This document shows, piece after piece, positions 1-8,400 of a stretch of 53,339 nucleotides of DNA; position 1 is the stretch's first letter, and each line of letters opens with the position of its first letter. Location: contig WFUO01000065.1 of NCBI GenBank assembly GCA_015484945.1, positions 1 to 53,339 on the forward strand, written 5' to 3'. This DNA is from Gammaproteobacteria bacterium. GTDB taxonomy: Bacteria > Pseudomonadota > Gammaproteobacteria > WFUO01. The position numbers and the translations under genes are program-made. A model generated the notes under the pieces. It made no database searches. It was not told the DNA's origin and saw only the letters and a list, made by a program, of their open reading frames with translations.

Positions 1-1
1 C

Positions 2-220
2 CAGGGCGTGGGCAGTGCGATGCTGAATAAGCTGCTGGAGCATTCACGCCTGCATGGCCCGCAACGTCTGTGGCTGAACGCCCAGACCCGGGTCACCGGA
101 TTCTACCAGCGATTTGGATTTTCGGTCGAAGGTGAGGAATTCCTGGACGCGGGCATTCCCCATCTGAAAATGCAACTGTCACTTGCGGCAGGCACGAGGC
201 CAGACAAAGATGAATTATGA
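2..220 (+). CDS. GNAT-family N-acetyltransferase, C-terminal part (5' end outside window)
   Basis: The reading frame is open from the first bases and ends at the TGA at 218-220, so only the last 72 residues are visible. They contain the GNAT acetyl-CoA-binding signature (QGVGSAML followed by an amphipathic helix) and the typical closing strands with LWLNAQ, FYQRFGF and the late HLKMQL strand. This is the C-terminal half of the GNAT fold, resembling ElaA/YhbS-type small acetyltransferases. The substrate cannot be told. The stop codon overlaps the start of the next gene by 11 bases, so the two are probably co-transcribed and translationally coupled. Confidence 0.8.
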   Translation, partial: QGVGSAMLNKLLEHSRLHGPQRLWLNAQTRVTGFYQRFGFSVEGEEFLDAGIPHLKMQLSLAAGTRPDKDEL

Positions 221-719
221 CGGTATGATACTCAACCAGACGCGTGGTGAAATCGAGTTCACCACCCTGGCGGAAAACCGCGCCATCCTGACCGGCATGA
301 TCGCCCAGGCGCGCCGCTGCATCGCCCTGTTCACCCCCGATCTGGAACCACGGCTCTATGACGACAGGCTGTTCATCCAACATCTGCAGCGCCTGGCTAT
401 CAGCGGCCGGCATACGAGTATCCGTATCCTGGTCAAAGACCTGGAGCACTCGGTGAAGAATGGTCACCGTATCATCGAAACCGCACGGCGCTTCACCAGC
501 AACATAAAGATTCACCGGCTCAACGAGGACTACGATGACTGGCCAGAGGCGTTCATCGTCATAGACGAATGCGGCTGGATATGGAGAAAGCTTTTTACAC
601 TCCCTGAAGGAGTGGCCAGCTTCGCTCGCACCCTGAAGACTCGGGACTTGCTGCACCGCTTCGATACGGGTTGGCAGAACAGCTCGCCTGATCCGGAGGT
701 CCGTACGCTTCATATATGA
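210..719 (+). CDS. DUF7931-like conserved hypothetical protein
   Basis: A 169-residue soluble protein with no signal peptide or membrane segment. I placed the start at ATG 210, where it overlaps the end of the acetyltransferase gene; an alternative start at 183 would add nine unlikely residues. The sequence (ENRAILTGMIAQARRCIALFTPDLEP, then SIRILVKDL, then an EAFIVID strand) has the layout of one half of a phospholipase-D-like fold, but the HKD catalytic motif is absent. From memory it matches proteins labelled DUF7931 that sit next to GNAT genes in gammaproteobacteria; I could not check the label. The function is unknown. Confidence 0.72.
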   Translation: MNYDGMILNQTRGEIEFTTLAENRAILTGMIAQARRCIALFTPDLEPRLYDDRLFIQHLQRLAISGRHTSIRILVKDLEHSVKNGHRIIETARRFTSNIKIHRLNEDYDDWPEAFIVIDECGWIWRKLFTLPEGVASFARTLKTRDLLHRFDTGWQNSSPDPEVRTLHI

Positions 720-910
720 TAGAGGCTTCCATGTGCCGTTATCATCGAATCCGGGTATTGATTGCCGGAATCGTATGCGTCTCAACAGAATGGTCATTGC
801 CTGCTGGCAGCCTGTCGGACTTAGGGTATCATCGCGAGTATGGTGGGAATGCGAGGACAAATATTTACGGTTTCTATGCGTATAGCGGGCACTACGCGAC
901 GAGAAAGTGA
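716..910 (+). CDS. Possible small exported protein (64 aa), weak
   Basis: The ATG overlaps the preceding stop (ATGA), which hints at coupling. The product has a basic N-terminus followed by a hydrophobic stretch (VLIAGIVCV) and a Gly/Tyr-rich tail (YGGNARTNIYGFYAYSG), a pattern seen in small exported proteins. There is no good ribosome-binding site at the usual distance and I recognise no family. It may be a chance frame. The rest of the gap up to base 1022 shows nothing I can identify. Confidence 0.25.
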   Translation: MIEASMCRYHRIRVLIAGIVCVSTEWSLPAGSLSDLGYHREYGGNARTNIYGFYAYSGHYATRK

Positions 911-1022
911 GAAGATTTGCACCGTGCTCCCATCAGCGCAGGTGATTCTTCCCAGGTCCGACAGGCTGCTAGAATAAAAACACCCTGATCTGCATACACG
1001 ATTTGATGATGAAGAACCCGTC

Positions 1023-1856
1023 ATGAAGAAAAATCCTCTCGCCAGACTTTTGCACCTGTTGCTATTTGCCAGTCTGATGTCTTCAGGTTACTGGCAGGCC
1101 GCGGTTGCCGGCGGCACTGATGCCGACATGAGGATCGAGCTTATTGATCTCAGAAACCGCCCTGCCGCCGGGATCATCCCCCTGCTGAAACCGCTGCTGG
1201 CACCGGGCGGCGCGCTGTCCGGGCGCGGTTTTCAGCTCATCGTCAAGACCACACCGGCCAATCTGGCGCAACTCCGGCGGGTGATCTCGCGTCTCGACAA
1301 ACGCCCCCGGCGGCTACTGATCCAGGTGCGCTTCGGCACCACCAGTATCGATCGCCGTCACGGCGGCAATGTGGATGCCAAGCTGAAACCGGGAGACAAC
1401 CGTTTCCGGGCCCGAATCTACCGTACCGACGAGCGTGACGATTCCGCCCATACCCAACAGATCCGGGTGCTGGAAGGATACCCCGCTTTCATCCACACAG
1501 GGCAGCAATTCCCTGTGGGCCAGCGCAACATCGTCATAACCGGTAATCAGGTGCAACAAACAGACAGCATCCGCTACAAGAGCGCCACCACGGGCTTCCG
1601 TGTGCGCGCCTGGGTCAAGGACAAACAGGTCAGGCTGGTCATCAAACCCGGCCGTCTGACACCCGCACAGGGACAGGGTGGCGTTTTCAATACCATGGCG
1701 GCGGGTACCACGATCCAGGCCCGCCTGGGTGAATGGATCACCATAGGCGGTACACGTTCACAAGAAGACAGACATGGGAGCGCAATCACCTATCGGACCA
1801 AGGAACACAGCCAGGCCCGCGGCACCATACAGATCCGGGTGATAATGGAAGAATAA
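1023..1856 (+). CDS. Exported secretin-like protein, orphan
   Basis: A 277-residue protein with a clear signal peptide (MKKNPLARLLHLLLFASL, cleavage near AVAG). Residues about 36-100 form a beta-alpha-beta module (MRIELIDLRNRPAAGIIPLLKPLL, then LIVKTTPANLAQLRRVISRLD) like the N1/NolW repeats of secretins (PilQ, GspD). The second half (VLEGYPAFIHTGQQFPV, then GFRVRAWVKDKQVRLVIKP, then LGEWITIGG) resembles the start of the secretin barrel domain, but the protein ends before a full transmembrane barrel could form. It probably sits in the periplasm or at the outer membrane. No pilus or secretion genes are nearby, so the role is unknown. The start at ATG 1023 is supported by the signal peptide. 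Confidence 0.8.
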   Translation: MKKNPLARLLHLLLFASLMSSGYWQAAVAGGTDADMRIELIDLRNRPAAGIIPLLKPLLAPGGALSGRGFQLIVKTTPANLAQLRRVISRLDKRPRRLLIQVRFGTTSIDRRHGGNVDAKLKPGDNRFRARIYRTDERDDSAHTQQIRVLEGYPAFIHTGQQFPVGQRNIVITGNQVQQTDSIRYKSATTGFRVRAWVKDKQVRLVIKPGRLTPAQGQGGVFNTMAAGTTIQARLGEWITIGGTRSQEDRHGSAITYRTKEHSQARGTIQIRVIMEE

Positions 1857-1871
1857 CCTGGAGATCAGGAG

Positions 1872-1895
1872 TGCCGGCCCGGATATGAACCGGCA
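1872..1895. repeat. Short inverted repeat in a convergent gap
   Basis: Six-base arms TGCCGG (1872-1877) and CCGGCA (1890-1895) flank a 12-base loop in the 117-base gap between two convergent genes. It could fold in either transcript, but there is no T-run after it on either strand, so calling it a terminator is weak. Confidence 0.25.
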
Positions 1896-1973
1896 GCCCC
1901 TGAAGGTCGATCGCATTGTCCGACCCATACGAAGCCTGTCGGCAACAGAACGACCATTGATCAAACTGACCTG

Positions 1974-2255
1974 TCAATGCTTCGACACACTACCTGGCGG
2001 CGCCGCCAGCATTTCCTCGATATTTTCGCGTAGCATGCGCCGGTAGTGTTCAACGAACTCATCCACGAGTTGGTCCTTGTCGGCGTCGCCTTCTGCCAGC
2101 AGCTGGGTACATACAAAGGCATTGTAGCGAGCTGCCGAAAACATCATCGCATCATTGACCAGGTCGATATGGTAAAGCGCGGCCTTTTCGTTGGCCAGGT
2201 CGATGTATTCATCGGACAATTGCCAGAATATCTGATCTTCTTCGTCGTTCTGCAT
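1974..2255 (-). CDS. DUF3144 family protein
   Basis: A 93-residue acidic soluble protein. The middle (YIDLANEKAALYHIDLVNDAMMFSAARYNAFVC) fits the helical DUF3144 pattern in which a Phe/Leu-Ala-Asn motif is followed by an AARYNAF helix; the family has no known function. An AGGA ribosome-binding site lies 9 bases before ATG 2255. It is the last gene of the sulfur-linked minus-strand operon, 21 bases after the rhodanese gene. Family assignment is from memory of the motif. Confidence 0.75.
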   Translation of the reverse strand: MQNDEEDQIFWQLSDEYIDLANEKAALYHIDLVNDAMMFSAARYNAFVCTQLLAEGDADKDQLVDEFVEHYRRMLRENIEEMLAAPPGSVSKH

Positions 2256-2276
2256 GATCGTATTTCCTGTTGCCGG

Positions 2277-3257
2277 TCATTCCATCACCATGGTTCTGAC
2301 GGCACCCTTGTTCAGGGTCCATTCGTGCATGGAACCGTCGTACAGGCGAACATTGGGGTTACCCAGGATCTCATGCAGAACGAACCAGCCGCCCGATGCC
2401 AGATGACCACTGTTGCAATAGGTAATAGTGGGTTTTTTCGGGTTGACACGCAAGGCCCTCAGCACATCGAGCGCCAGTTTCCCCTTGATGAACCTGCCGC
2501 CAATACCATGAATGGTCAGTACCGCGTTGGGCATCAGTCTGGCGCCGGGGATGTGCCCCTTGGCATAGACATAGGATTTCTTCCATAAACCCAGATACTG
2601 GTCGAGTGGCCGGTTGTCCACCAGCTGGGTCTTGCCATCCCTGACCGCACGACTGACATCGGCCGTGGTAGCGAGGATATTTCGGCGCCCCGGACCCGCA
2701 CGCCAGTTGCCGGCATGCGCGCTGGCTGGTGTTGAAACGATCTTGTTGCCCGCCAGTATCCAGCCCGCGGTTCCACCGTCGAGAATCGCCATATTGTCAT
2801 GACCATAATACTTGAGCTGCCAATACAGACGCGTGGCCATGGTCATGTCGAGATTACCATGACCGCGTGAGGCAATGACGATTGCGTCACCACGGTTGAC
2901 ACCGGCGGCACGGATGACCTTTTCAAACACCGGCGCCGGCGGCAGCATCTTGTCAACCTTCTTGCCATCGATAACTACACTGGCGCGTATCTTGCGGTAG
3001 CTGATCAACCGCGAACCGGGAATGTGCCCGCCAACCGCCACCAGCTTGCGTTTGCCGGTTTTTTTGTTCGTCCGGTAACGTGGCTTTGCGGTAAAGCTCT
3101 TGACGTTGTGACGTACCTCCAGCACCACGACTTTATCCCTGTTGGCCGCCAGCCACTGGCTGTCCACAAGCGGCCCGGGCACCCTGAATGCGAGGGCGTG
3201 CGCGCTGAACAACAAAAGGCCAAACAGCATACCCGTCTTTCCAGTGAGGATTTTCAT
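2277..3257 (-). CDS. Exported two-domain rhodanese-type sulfurtransferase
   Basis: A 326-residue protein with an N-terminal signal peptide (MKILTGKTGMLFGLLLFSAH, cleavage near ALA). It has two rhodanese domains (about 27-175 and 195-325), as in thiosulfate and 3-mercaptopyruvate sulfurtransferases. The C-terminal domain has the active-site loop CNSGHLAS with the persulfide-forming Cys281. The equivalent loop of the first domain reads IASRGHGN, without Cys, so that half is structural as usual in tandem rhodaneses. An AAGGAGA ribosome-binding site precedes the ATG. It should transfer sulfane sulfur in the periplasm. It is encoded 25 bases after the His-rich protein gene in an operon with a YeeE-type transporter, which fits thiosulfate or polysulfide handling. 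Confidence 0.9.
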   Translation of the reverse strand: MKILTGKTGMLFGLLLFSAHALAFRVPGPLVDSQWLAANRDKVVVLEVRHNVKSFTAKPRYRTNKKTGKRKLVAVGGHIPGSRLISYRKIRASVVIDGKKVDKMLPPAPVFEKVIRAAGVNRGDAIVIASRGHGNLDMTMATRLYWQLKYYGHDNMAILDGGTAGWILAGNKIVSTPASAHAGNWRAGPGRRNILATTADVSRAVRDGKTQLVDNRPLDQYLGLWKKSYVYAKGHIPGARLMPNAVLTIHGIGGRFIKGKLALDVLRALRVNPKKPTITYCNSGHLASGGWFVLHEILGNPNVRLYDGSMHEWTLNKGAVRTMVME

Positions 3258-3282
3258 ATCTGCAATCTCCTTCCGTTTTTGT

Positions 3283-3891
3283 TCATACCGAGTGACTCAA
3301 GGCAGCCATTTCAGTTTGCAAGCGGGCCAGCAGGTCAACAGGGCTGCAGGCGAGTTCATAAACCGACCGGTCCTCGGGATCCGTCCCGGCACGCAATCTT
3401 GCATCGCGTTTCGCCAGCAATTGGCAAATATCGTCATCATACAGGCGCAACATGTAGTATAGCCATGTCTCGACCAGGGTGAGGTGATCTGGATCAACCA
3501 CGGTCACCTGCCGAAGGCATTCGGCCAGAGATGCTCCATCCATCCAGCCACCACCGGTAACCCAGTGGTTGGTCGCCATCCAGGCGCGCGGCTGACCCAT
3601 CTCATCCATGCTCAACGCCGCCACATGTACCCACTCATTCATCGAAACCGCATGCACGAATACATGGAAGTGGCCGTGTTCGTCGTCGCGCAGCCAGGGT
3701 TCCGGGTGACTGTGATACCAGGCCAACAGCCTGTTGCCGCCAAAACGAAGTTTTTCCGGTGGATATTTTTCCCCCTGAACCGGAATCTCCACCGCACCCA
3801 AAACCTCGAGGACCGGATTGGTGGCCTTGTCCGCCATCCGGAACAGGCAGTCACAGATGGCAGCAGGTACAGACGTTCTCTCACCGCCCAT
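3283..3891 (-). CDS. His-rich cytosolic protein, DUF6969-like
   Basis: A 202-residue soluble protein. The ATG at 3891 is chosen because it overlaps the stop of the upstream 67-residue gene (TGATG); a TTG one codon earlier is also possible. The core has a striking histidine cluster (WYHSHPEPW, then DDEHGHFHVFVH, then EWVHVAAL) and a conserved NHWVTGGGW segment, suggesting a metal or substrate site with several His. From memory this resembles proteins labelled DUF6969; function unknown. Its place between a putative thiosulfate transporter and a rhodanese suggests a role in using the imported sulfur compound. That role is inference only. Confidence 0.75.
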   Translation of the reverse strand: MGGERTSVPAAICDCLFRMADKATNPVLEVLGAVEIPVQGEKYPPEKLRFGGNRLLAWYHSHPEPWLRDDEHGHFHVFVHAVSMNEWVHVAALSMDEMGQPRAWMATNHWVTGGGWMDGASLAECLRQVTVVDPDHLTLVETWLYYMLRLYDDDICQLLAKRDARLRAGTDPEDRSVYELACSPVDLLARLQTEMAALSHSV

Positions 3892-4094
3892 CAATCGAGG
3901 CCACAGGGATTCTCGTCAGCGCCACAGGGGGAGCCACTGTCAAGACCACAGGGATTGCCCTCCGACATCTCACCCTGCTGTTGGCTGGTAGCCGGTGGAC
4001 GGGCATCCGGCAGCTTGTGACGGGTATGGTCTATGGCCACCGCGATGGCCGCCAGCCCCAGTGCGGAGCCCATCAGCAAACGCGTCTTCTTCAT
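3891..4094 (-). CDS. Small single-span protein with three PCG motifs
   Basis: A 67-residue protein. ATG 4094 overlaps the stop of the transporter gene (ATGA), and its stop overlaps the next ATG (TGATG). The first 21 residues (MKKTRLLMGSALGLAAIAVAI) form a signal anchor or signal peptide; the rest is polar and low-complexity. The last 22 residues hold three near-identical units: NPCGLD, SPCGAD and NPCGLD, each with one Cys. The AATCCCTGTGG DNA word recurs with the repeat. The Cys-rich tail would be exposed outside the membrane if the helix is a normal N-in anchor. I recognise no family. The Cys could carry sulfane sulfur or bind metal; this is inference. The frame is open further upstream, but that part is antisense to the transporter coding pattern and not real. 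Confidence 0.72.
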   Translation of the reverse strand: MKKTRLLMGSALGLAAIAVAIDHTRHKLPDARPPATSQQQGEMSEGNPCGLDSGSPCGADENPCGLD

Positions 4095-5278
4095 GCCCGT
4101 TCTCCCAGTCGTTGACGTAGCCAGACCCCGACGATATTTCCGCTGAAGCCGGCCACCAGCCACAGCCAGCCATGCAGGCTGCCTGAGGCAAGACCGGCGA
4201 ACATGCCGCCGATATTGCAGCCGAAGGCCAGTCTGGCGCCATAACCAAGCAGGATGCCACCCACCGCCGACAACAAGATCATACGCCAGGGAATCTCCTT
4301 GGCCGGCGCAAAACGCCCAGCCAGCGAAGCGGCCAGCATGGCGCCCAGGATGATCCCGAAGTCCATGATCGAGGTAATGTCGGCCAGCACCGACTGCTGT
4401 AGCGCACGTGCCGGATAGCCACTGCTCCAGTAGCTCAGCTGGCTCATATCGACTCCCAGCGCACTGAGAATCTTGGCTCCCCACAAACCATAGGCGAAGG
4501 TGATCGACCAGGGATGTCCGGCCAGTATCAGGGTCAGCAGACTGAAAACAAACAGGCCGATGATGCCCCACACCCAGGGCCAGGGACCAAATACCAGACG
4601 TTGTATAAAGGACCTGTCTGTGACGTCTGTCGCGGTCAGGGATCCCAGCCGGCCATGACGGCGCAACTCAAGATGCCGCACCAACAGATACAAACCACCC
4701 AGCAAGACCAGTTGCAGGGCGCCGGCAGACACCCAGCCCAATTCACGGATCAGCGAGATCTTGCCGATGGCCGGCAGACTGGTCCACCAGGGCAGGTGCA
4801 TGGTGCCCAGCACCGATCCAACGATAAAAAAGAGCAGCGTCACCAGCATGTTGACATGGCCACCACCGACCGTAAACAGCGTACCGGAACCACAACCGTT
4901 GCCAAATTGCATACCGATGCCGAACAGAAACGCGCCCGCCAGAACCGAGATGCCGACTGGACCCATGGCCGGGGCGACATGCAAGGATGGAAAGACCTTG
5001 CCAAGAATGGGAAAGAAAACCACCACACAGATCATGAACAGCAACAACTGGGCGCGTACACCCGTGCCTTCACGCCGGACAATGAAATTTCGCCAGCTGC
5101 CGGTAAAACCAAATGAAGCGTGCAGCAGGGAAACGCCCAGGCCGACACCAGTCAGCAACAGCAGTACATGACGCACACCAATGTCCCTGAGCATCACCCA
5201 GGCCATCAGCCCCAGCAGCAAAGACGAAATCAACACGAACATCGTATCCGGCCGTCTGGCCATGCTGTCCGAATTCAT
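4091..5278 (-). CDS. YeeE/YedE-family (TsuA-like) thiosulfate/sulfur-compound transporter
   Basis: A 395-residue polytopic membrane protein with about nine to ten hydrophobic segments. It carries both family signatures: FGNGCGSGTLFTVGGG with Cys129 and FGCNIGGMF with Cys354. These are the conserved-Cys loops that in the thiosulfate channel TsuA/YeeE pass thiosulfate by hydrogen bonding. A third Cys (84) lies in a membrane helix. I chose ATG 5278 because a strong AAGGAGG site precedes it; an upstream in-frame start would add 17 poor residues. It is the first gene of the minus-strand sulfur operon. No tusA or sirA gene follows it, unlike many yedE loci. The substrate is probably thiosulfate, given the downstream rhodanese, but selenium or other sulfur species cannot be excluded. 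Confidence 0.9.
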   Translation of the reverse strand: MNSDSMARRPDTMFVLISSLLLGLMAWVMLRDIGVRHVLLLLTGVGLGVSLLHASFGFTGSWRNFIVRREGTGVRAQLLLFMICVVVFFPILGKVFPSLHVAPAMGPVGISVLAGAFLFGIGMQFGNGCGSGTLFTVGGGHVNMLVTLLFFIVGSVLGTMHLPWWTSLPAIGKISLIRELGWVSAGALQLVLLGGLYLLVRHLELRRHGRLGSLTATDVTDRSFIQRLVFGPWPWVWGIIGLFVFSLLTLILAGHPWSITFAYGLWGAKILSALGVDMSQLSYWSSGYPARALQQSVLADITSIMDFGIILGAMLAASLAGRFAPAKEIPWRMILLSAVGGILLGYGARLAFGCNIGGMFAGLASGSLHGWLWLVAGFSGNIVGVWLRQRLGERA

Positions 5279-5482
5279 GCCTGCCTCCTTCTGGTGAGGA
5301 AAACGGTAGTTGCCGGTCACCGCCATCATCCGTCATCCGGCATGCCGGAGCAAGGTTTAATGCAAACCCCAAGTATGGGAGAATAGCCGGCTTTCATCGC
5401 CTGGCACCGGCGCAGCAGATCGACCCCAGGGCCGATGGGCTGCCAGCCAGACGCCCCGGCACCGAACCGCAAGCTCACGATC

Positions 5483-8400
5483 ATGTCAGATCACCAGGAT
5501 ACCGACAACCAGGCCATTTCACCGCTTGCGCCGCGCCTGCCCGGCAAGGCGGCGGAATGCCTGCTCTGGGGCCAGCTCTACGGAGACAGCGACGCGCTTG
5601 CCATCGCCTGTGCCGCACAGCGTTTCGAGGGACTGGTCCTGCTGATTACGCCCGACAATCCCTCAGCCATGCGCCTGCGTGATGCCATCCGCTGTTTCAG
5701 TCCGCCGGAGCGCGAGATACACCAGTTTCCGGACTGGGAGACCCTCCCCTACGATGTCTTTTCCCCTCACCAGGACATCGTTTCCGAGCGGATGGAAACC
5801 CTGTACCGGCTTCCGCAAATGACTGATGGCATACTGGTCGTGCCGGTAACGACCCTGATACAGCGGCTCGCGCCACGCGACTATCTGGCGCGCAACAGCC
5901 TGATACTGTCACGCGGTGAACGCCTGGATCCGGTATCCATGCGCGAACGGCTGGAACAGGCGGGCTACCAATGTGTTTCACAGGTGATGGAACATGGCGA
6001 ATACGCCTTGCGGGGCGCGATTCTCGATATCTATCCGATGGGCGCGGATCAACCGTACCGGATCGACCTGTTCGATGACGAGATTGAATCGATTCGCACT
6101 TTCGACCCGGACACACAGCGATCTACCGGACAGGTGGACTCGATACGCATGCTGCCGGCACGTGAGACCCCTATGGATACCGCCAGTATCACGCGTTTTC
6201 GGCAAGCATGGCGACAGCGATTCGAGGGCGACCCGACGAGGTCGCCGGTATATCGCGATGTAAGCGACGGTATCGCCAGCAATGGCATTGAATACTATCT
6301 GCCGTTGTTTCACGAACACACTGAAACGCTCTTCGACTACCTGCCAGGACAAACCTTGATCATTCAGTTGCAGGACTGCGATGCCGCCATCTCACGCTTT
6401 ACCGAAGAACTGGTGCAACGATACGAGCAGCGGCGTCATGACATCGAACGTCCGCTGCTGTCACCGGACGAACTCTATCTCGACCAGGAGGCGTTGCGCA
6501 ACGGTATGTCCGGATACCCCTGCATCCGGCTACAACGTTTCGCCCTGGCAACCGAGACGGCGCCGGAAACGTCGTTCGTCAATTTCGCCAGTTCGGTGCC
6601 GCCCAGTCTGCTCGTGCAACCACGCGCACCAAATCCCTGGCGGGCCCTGCATGACTTTGTCGATGGTTTCAATGGACGTATCCTGTTCGTGGCTGAATCA
6701 ACAGGCCGTCGTGAGGCCTTGCTCGATCTGTTGAGAGACAGGCATCTGCATCCAAGAGTCCTTGCAGGGTGGCAGGCATTCATCAACGGTAATGACAAGC
6801 TGGCGATCTGTGTTGCGCCACTGGAACAGGGGCTGTACCTGGACGAAGAAAGAATCGTCGTGATCACCGAAGCCATGCTCTATGGCAAGCGCATCCATCA
6901 TCAGCCACGACGTGAACGCCGCACACGACACGAGGCCGAGGCTGTCATACAGTCACTCACCGACCTCGAACCAGGCGCGCCGGTGGTGCACGAGGAACAC
7001 GGTGTTGGCCGTTACCTGGGCCTGAAAAAGCTTACAGTCGGCGGCACCGAAGGGGAATTTCTGGCGCTCGCGTATGCCGGGGGCGACAAGCTGTACGTAC
7101 CGGTATCGGCGCTGCAAAAGATCAGCCGCTATACGGGCGCATCGGCCGATGCGGCGCCGCTGCACAAACTGGGCAGTGACCAGTGGACTCGTGCCCGTCG
7201 CAAGGCAGCCGAACGCGCCCGTGACGTTGCGGCGGAACTGCTTGATATCTATTCCAGAAGGGCGGCCAAGAAAGGCCATGCCTGCCAGGTCGATACTGAC
7301 GAGTACCAGCGCTTTGCCGCCGACTTTCCGTTCGAGGAAACGCCCGACCAGCGCGCCGCCATCGACAGTGTGCTTGAAGACTTGCGCAAGGAACAGCCCA
7401 TGGACAGGGTGGTATGCGGTGATGTCGGGTTCGGCAAGACCGAGGTCGCCATGCGCGCGGCCTTCGTCGCCGCCCATAATCACCGCCAGGTGGTCGTACT
7501 GGTACCCACGACCCTGCTGGCACAGCAGCACTACAACAATTTCTGCGACCGGTTCTCGGACTGGCCATTCCGGATTGAAGTGATCTCACGCTTCAAAAGC
7601 GGCAAGAAGCAGGAACAGGTACTGGCCGACATCGCTTCCGGCAAGGTCGATATCGTCATCGGCACCCACAAACTGCTCAATAAGGACATCCGCTATCACA
7701 ACCTGGGCCTGCTGATCATCGATGAGGAACATCGTTTTGGTGTACGCCAAAAGGAATACCTGAAATCCCTGCGTAGTGAGATCGATATTCTCACTCTCAC
7801 GGCCACGCCGATCCCGCGCACCTTGAACATGTCGATGTCAGGCCTGCGGGATCTGTCCATCATCGCTACCCCGCCAGCCGGACGCGTGGCGATCAAAACC
7901 TTCGTCAGCGAATGGAGCAATACACTGCTGCAGGAGGCCTTCACGCGCGAGATACGGCGCGGAGGGCAGATCTATTTCCTGCACAACGAGGTCTCATCGA
8001 TCGAAAGGATGGCCGCCACCCTACAGGAGCTGGTGCCCGAAGCGCGTATCGGCATCGCGCATGGCCAGATGCGTGAACGCGAGCTGGAAGAGATCATGCT
8101 GGATTTCTACCACCAACGATTCAATGTGCTGGTATGCACGACCATCATCGAAAGCGGTATCGACATCCCCACCGCCAACACCATCATCATCAACCGCGCC
8201 GACAAACTGGGGCTGGCGCAGTTGCATCAGTTGCGTGGCCGTGTCGGACGCTCGCATCACCGCGCCTATGCCTATCTGCTGATACCCGACCGCCGCTCGA
8301 TGACGCCGGACGCTGTCAAACGCATAGAGGCCATCGAATCACTGGAAGATCTGGGTGCCGGATTCATGCTCTCGACCCACGATCTGGAGATACGCGGTGC

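Noticed and set aside
93-860. Minus-strand open frame of 255 codons at the window start
   Set aside because: Antisense to the GNAT and DUF7931-like genes; low-complexity translation without motifs.
4095-4571. N-terminal extension of the PCG microprotein to 226 residues
   Set aside because: It reads the transporter gene in another frame; the transporter signature motifs are on the true frame, and the short version starts with MKK and a hydrophobic helix.
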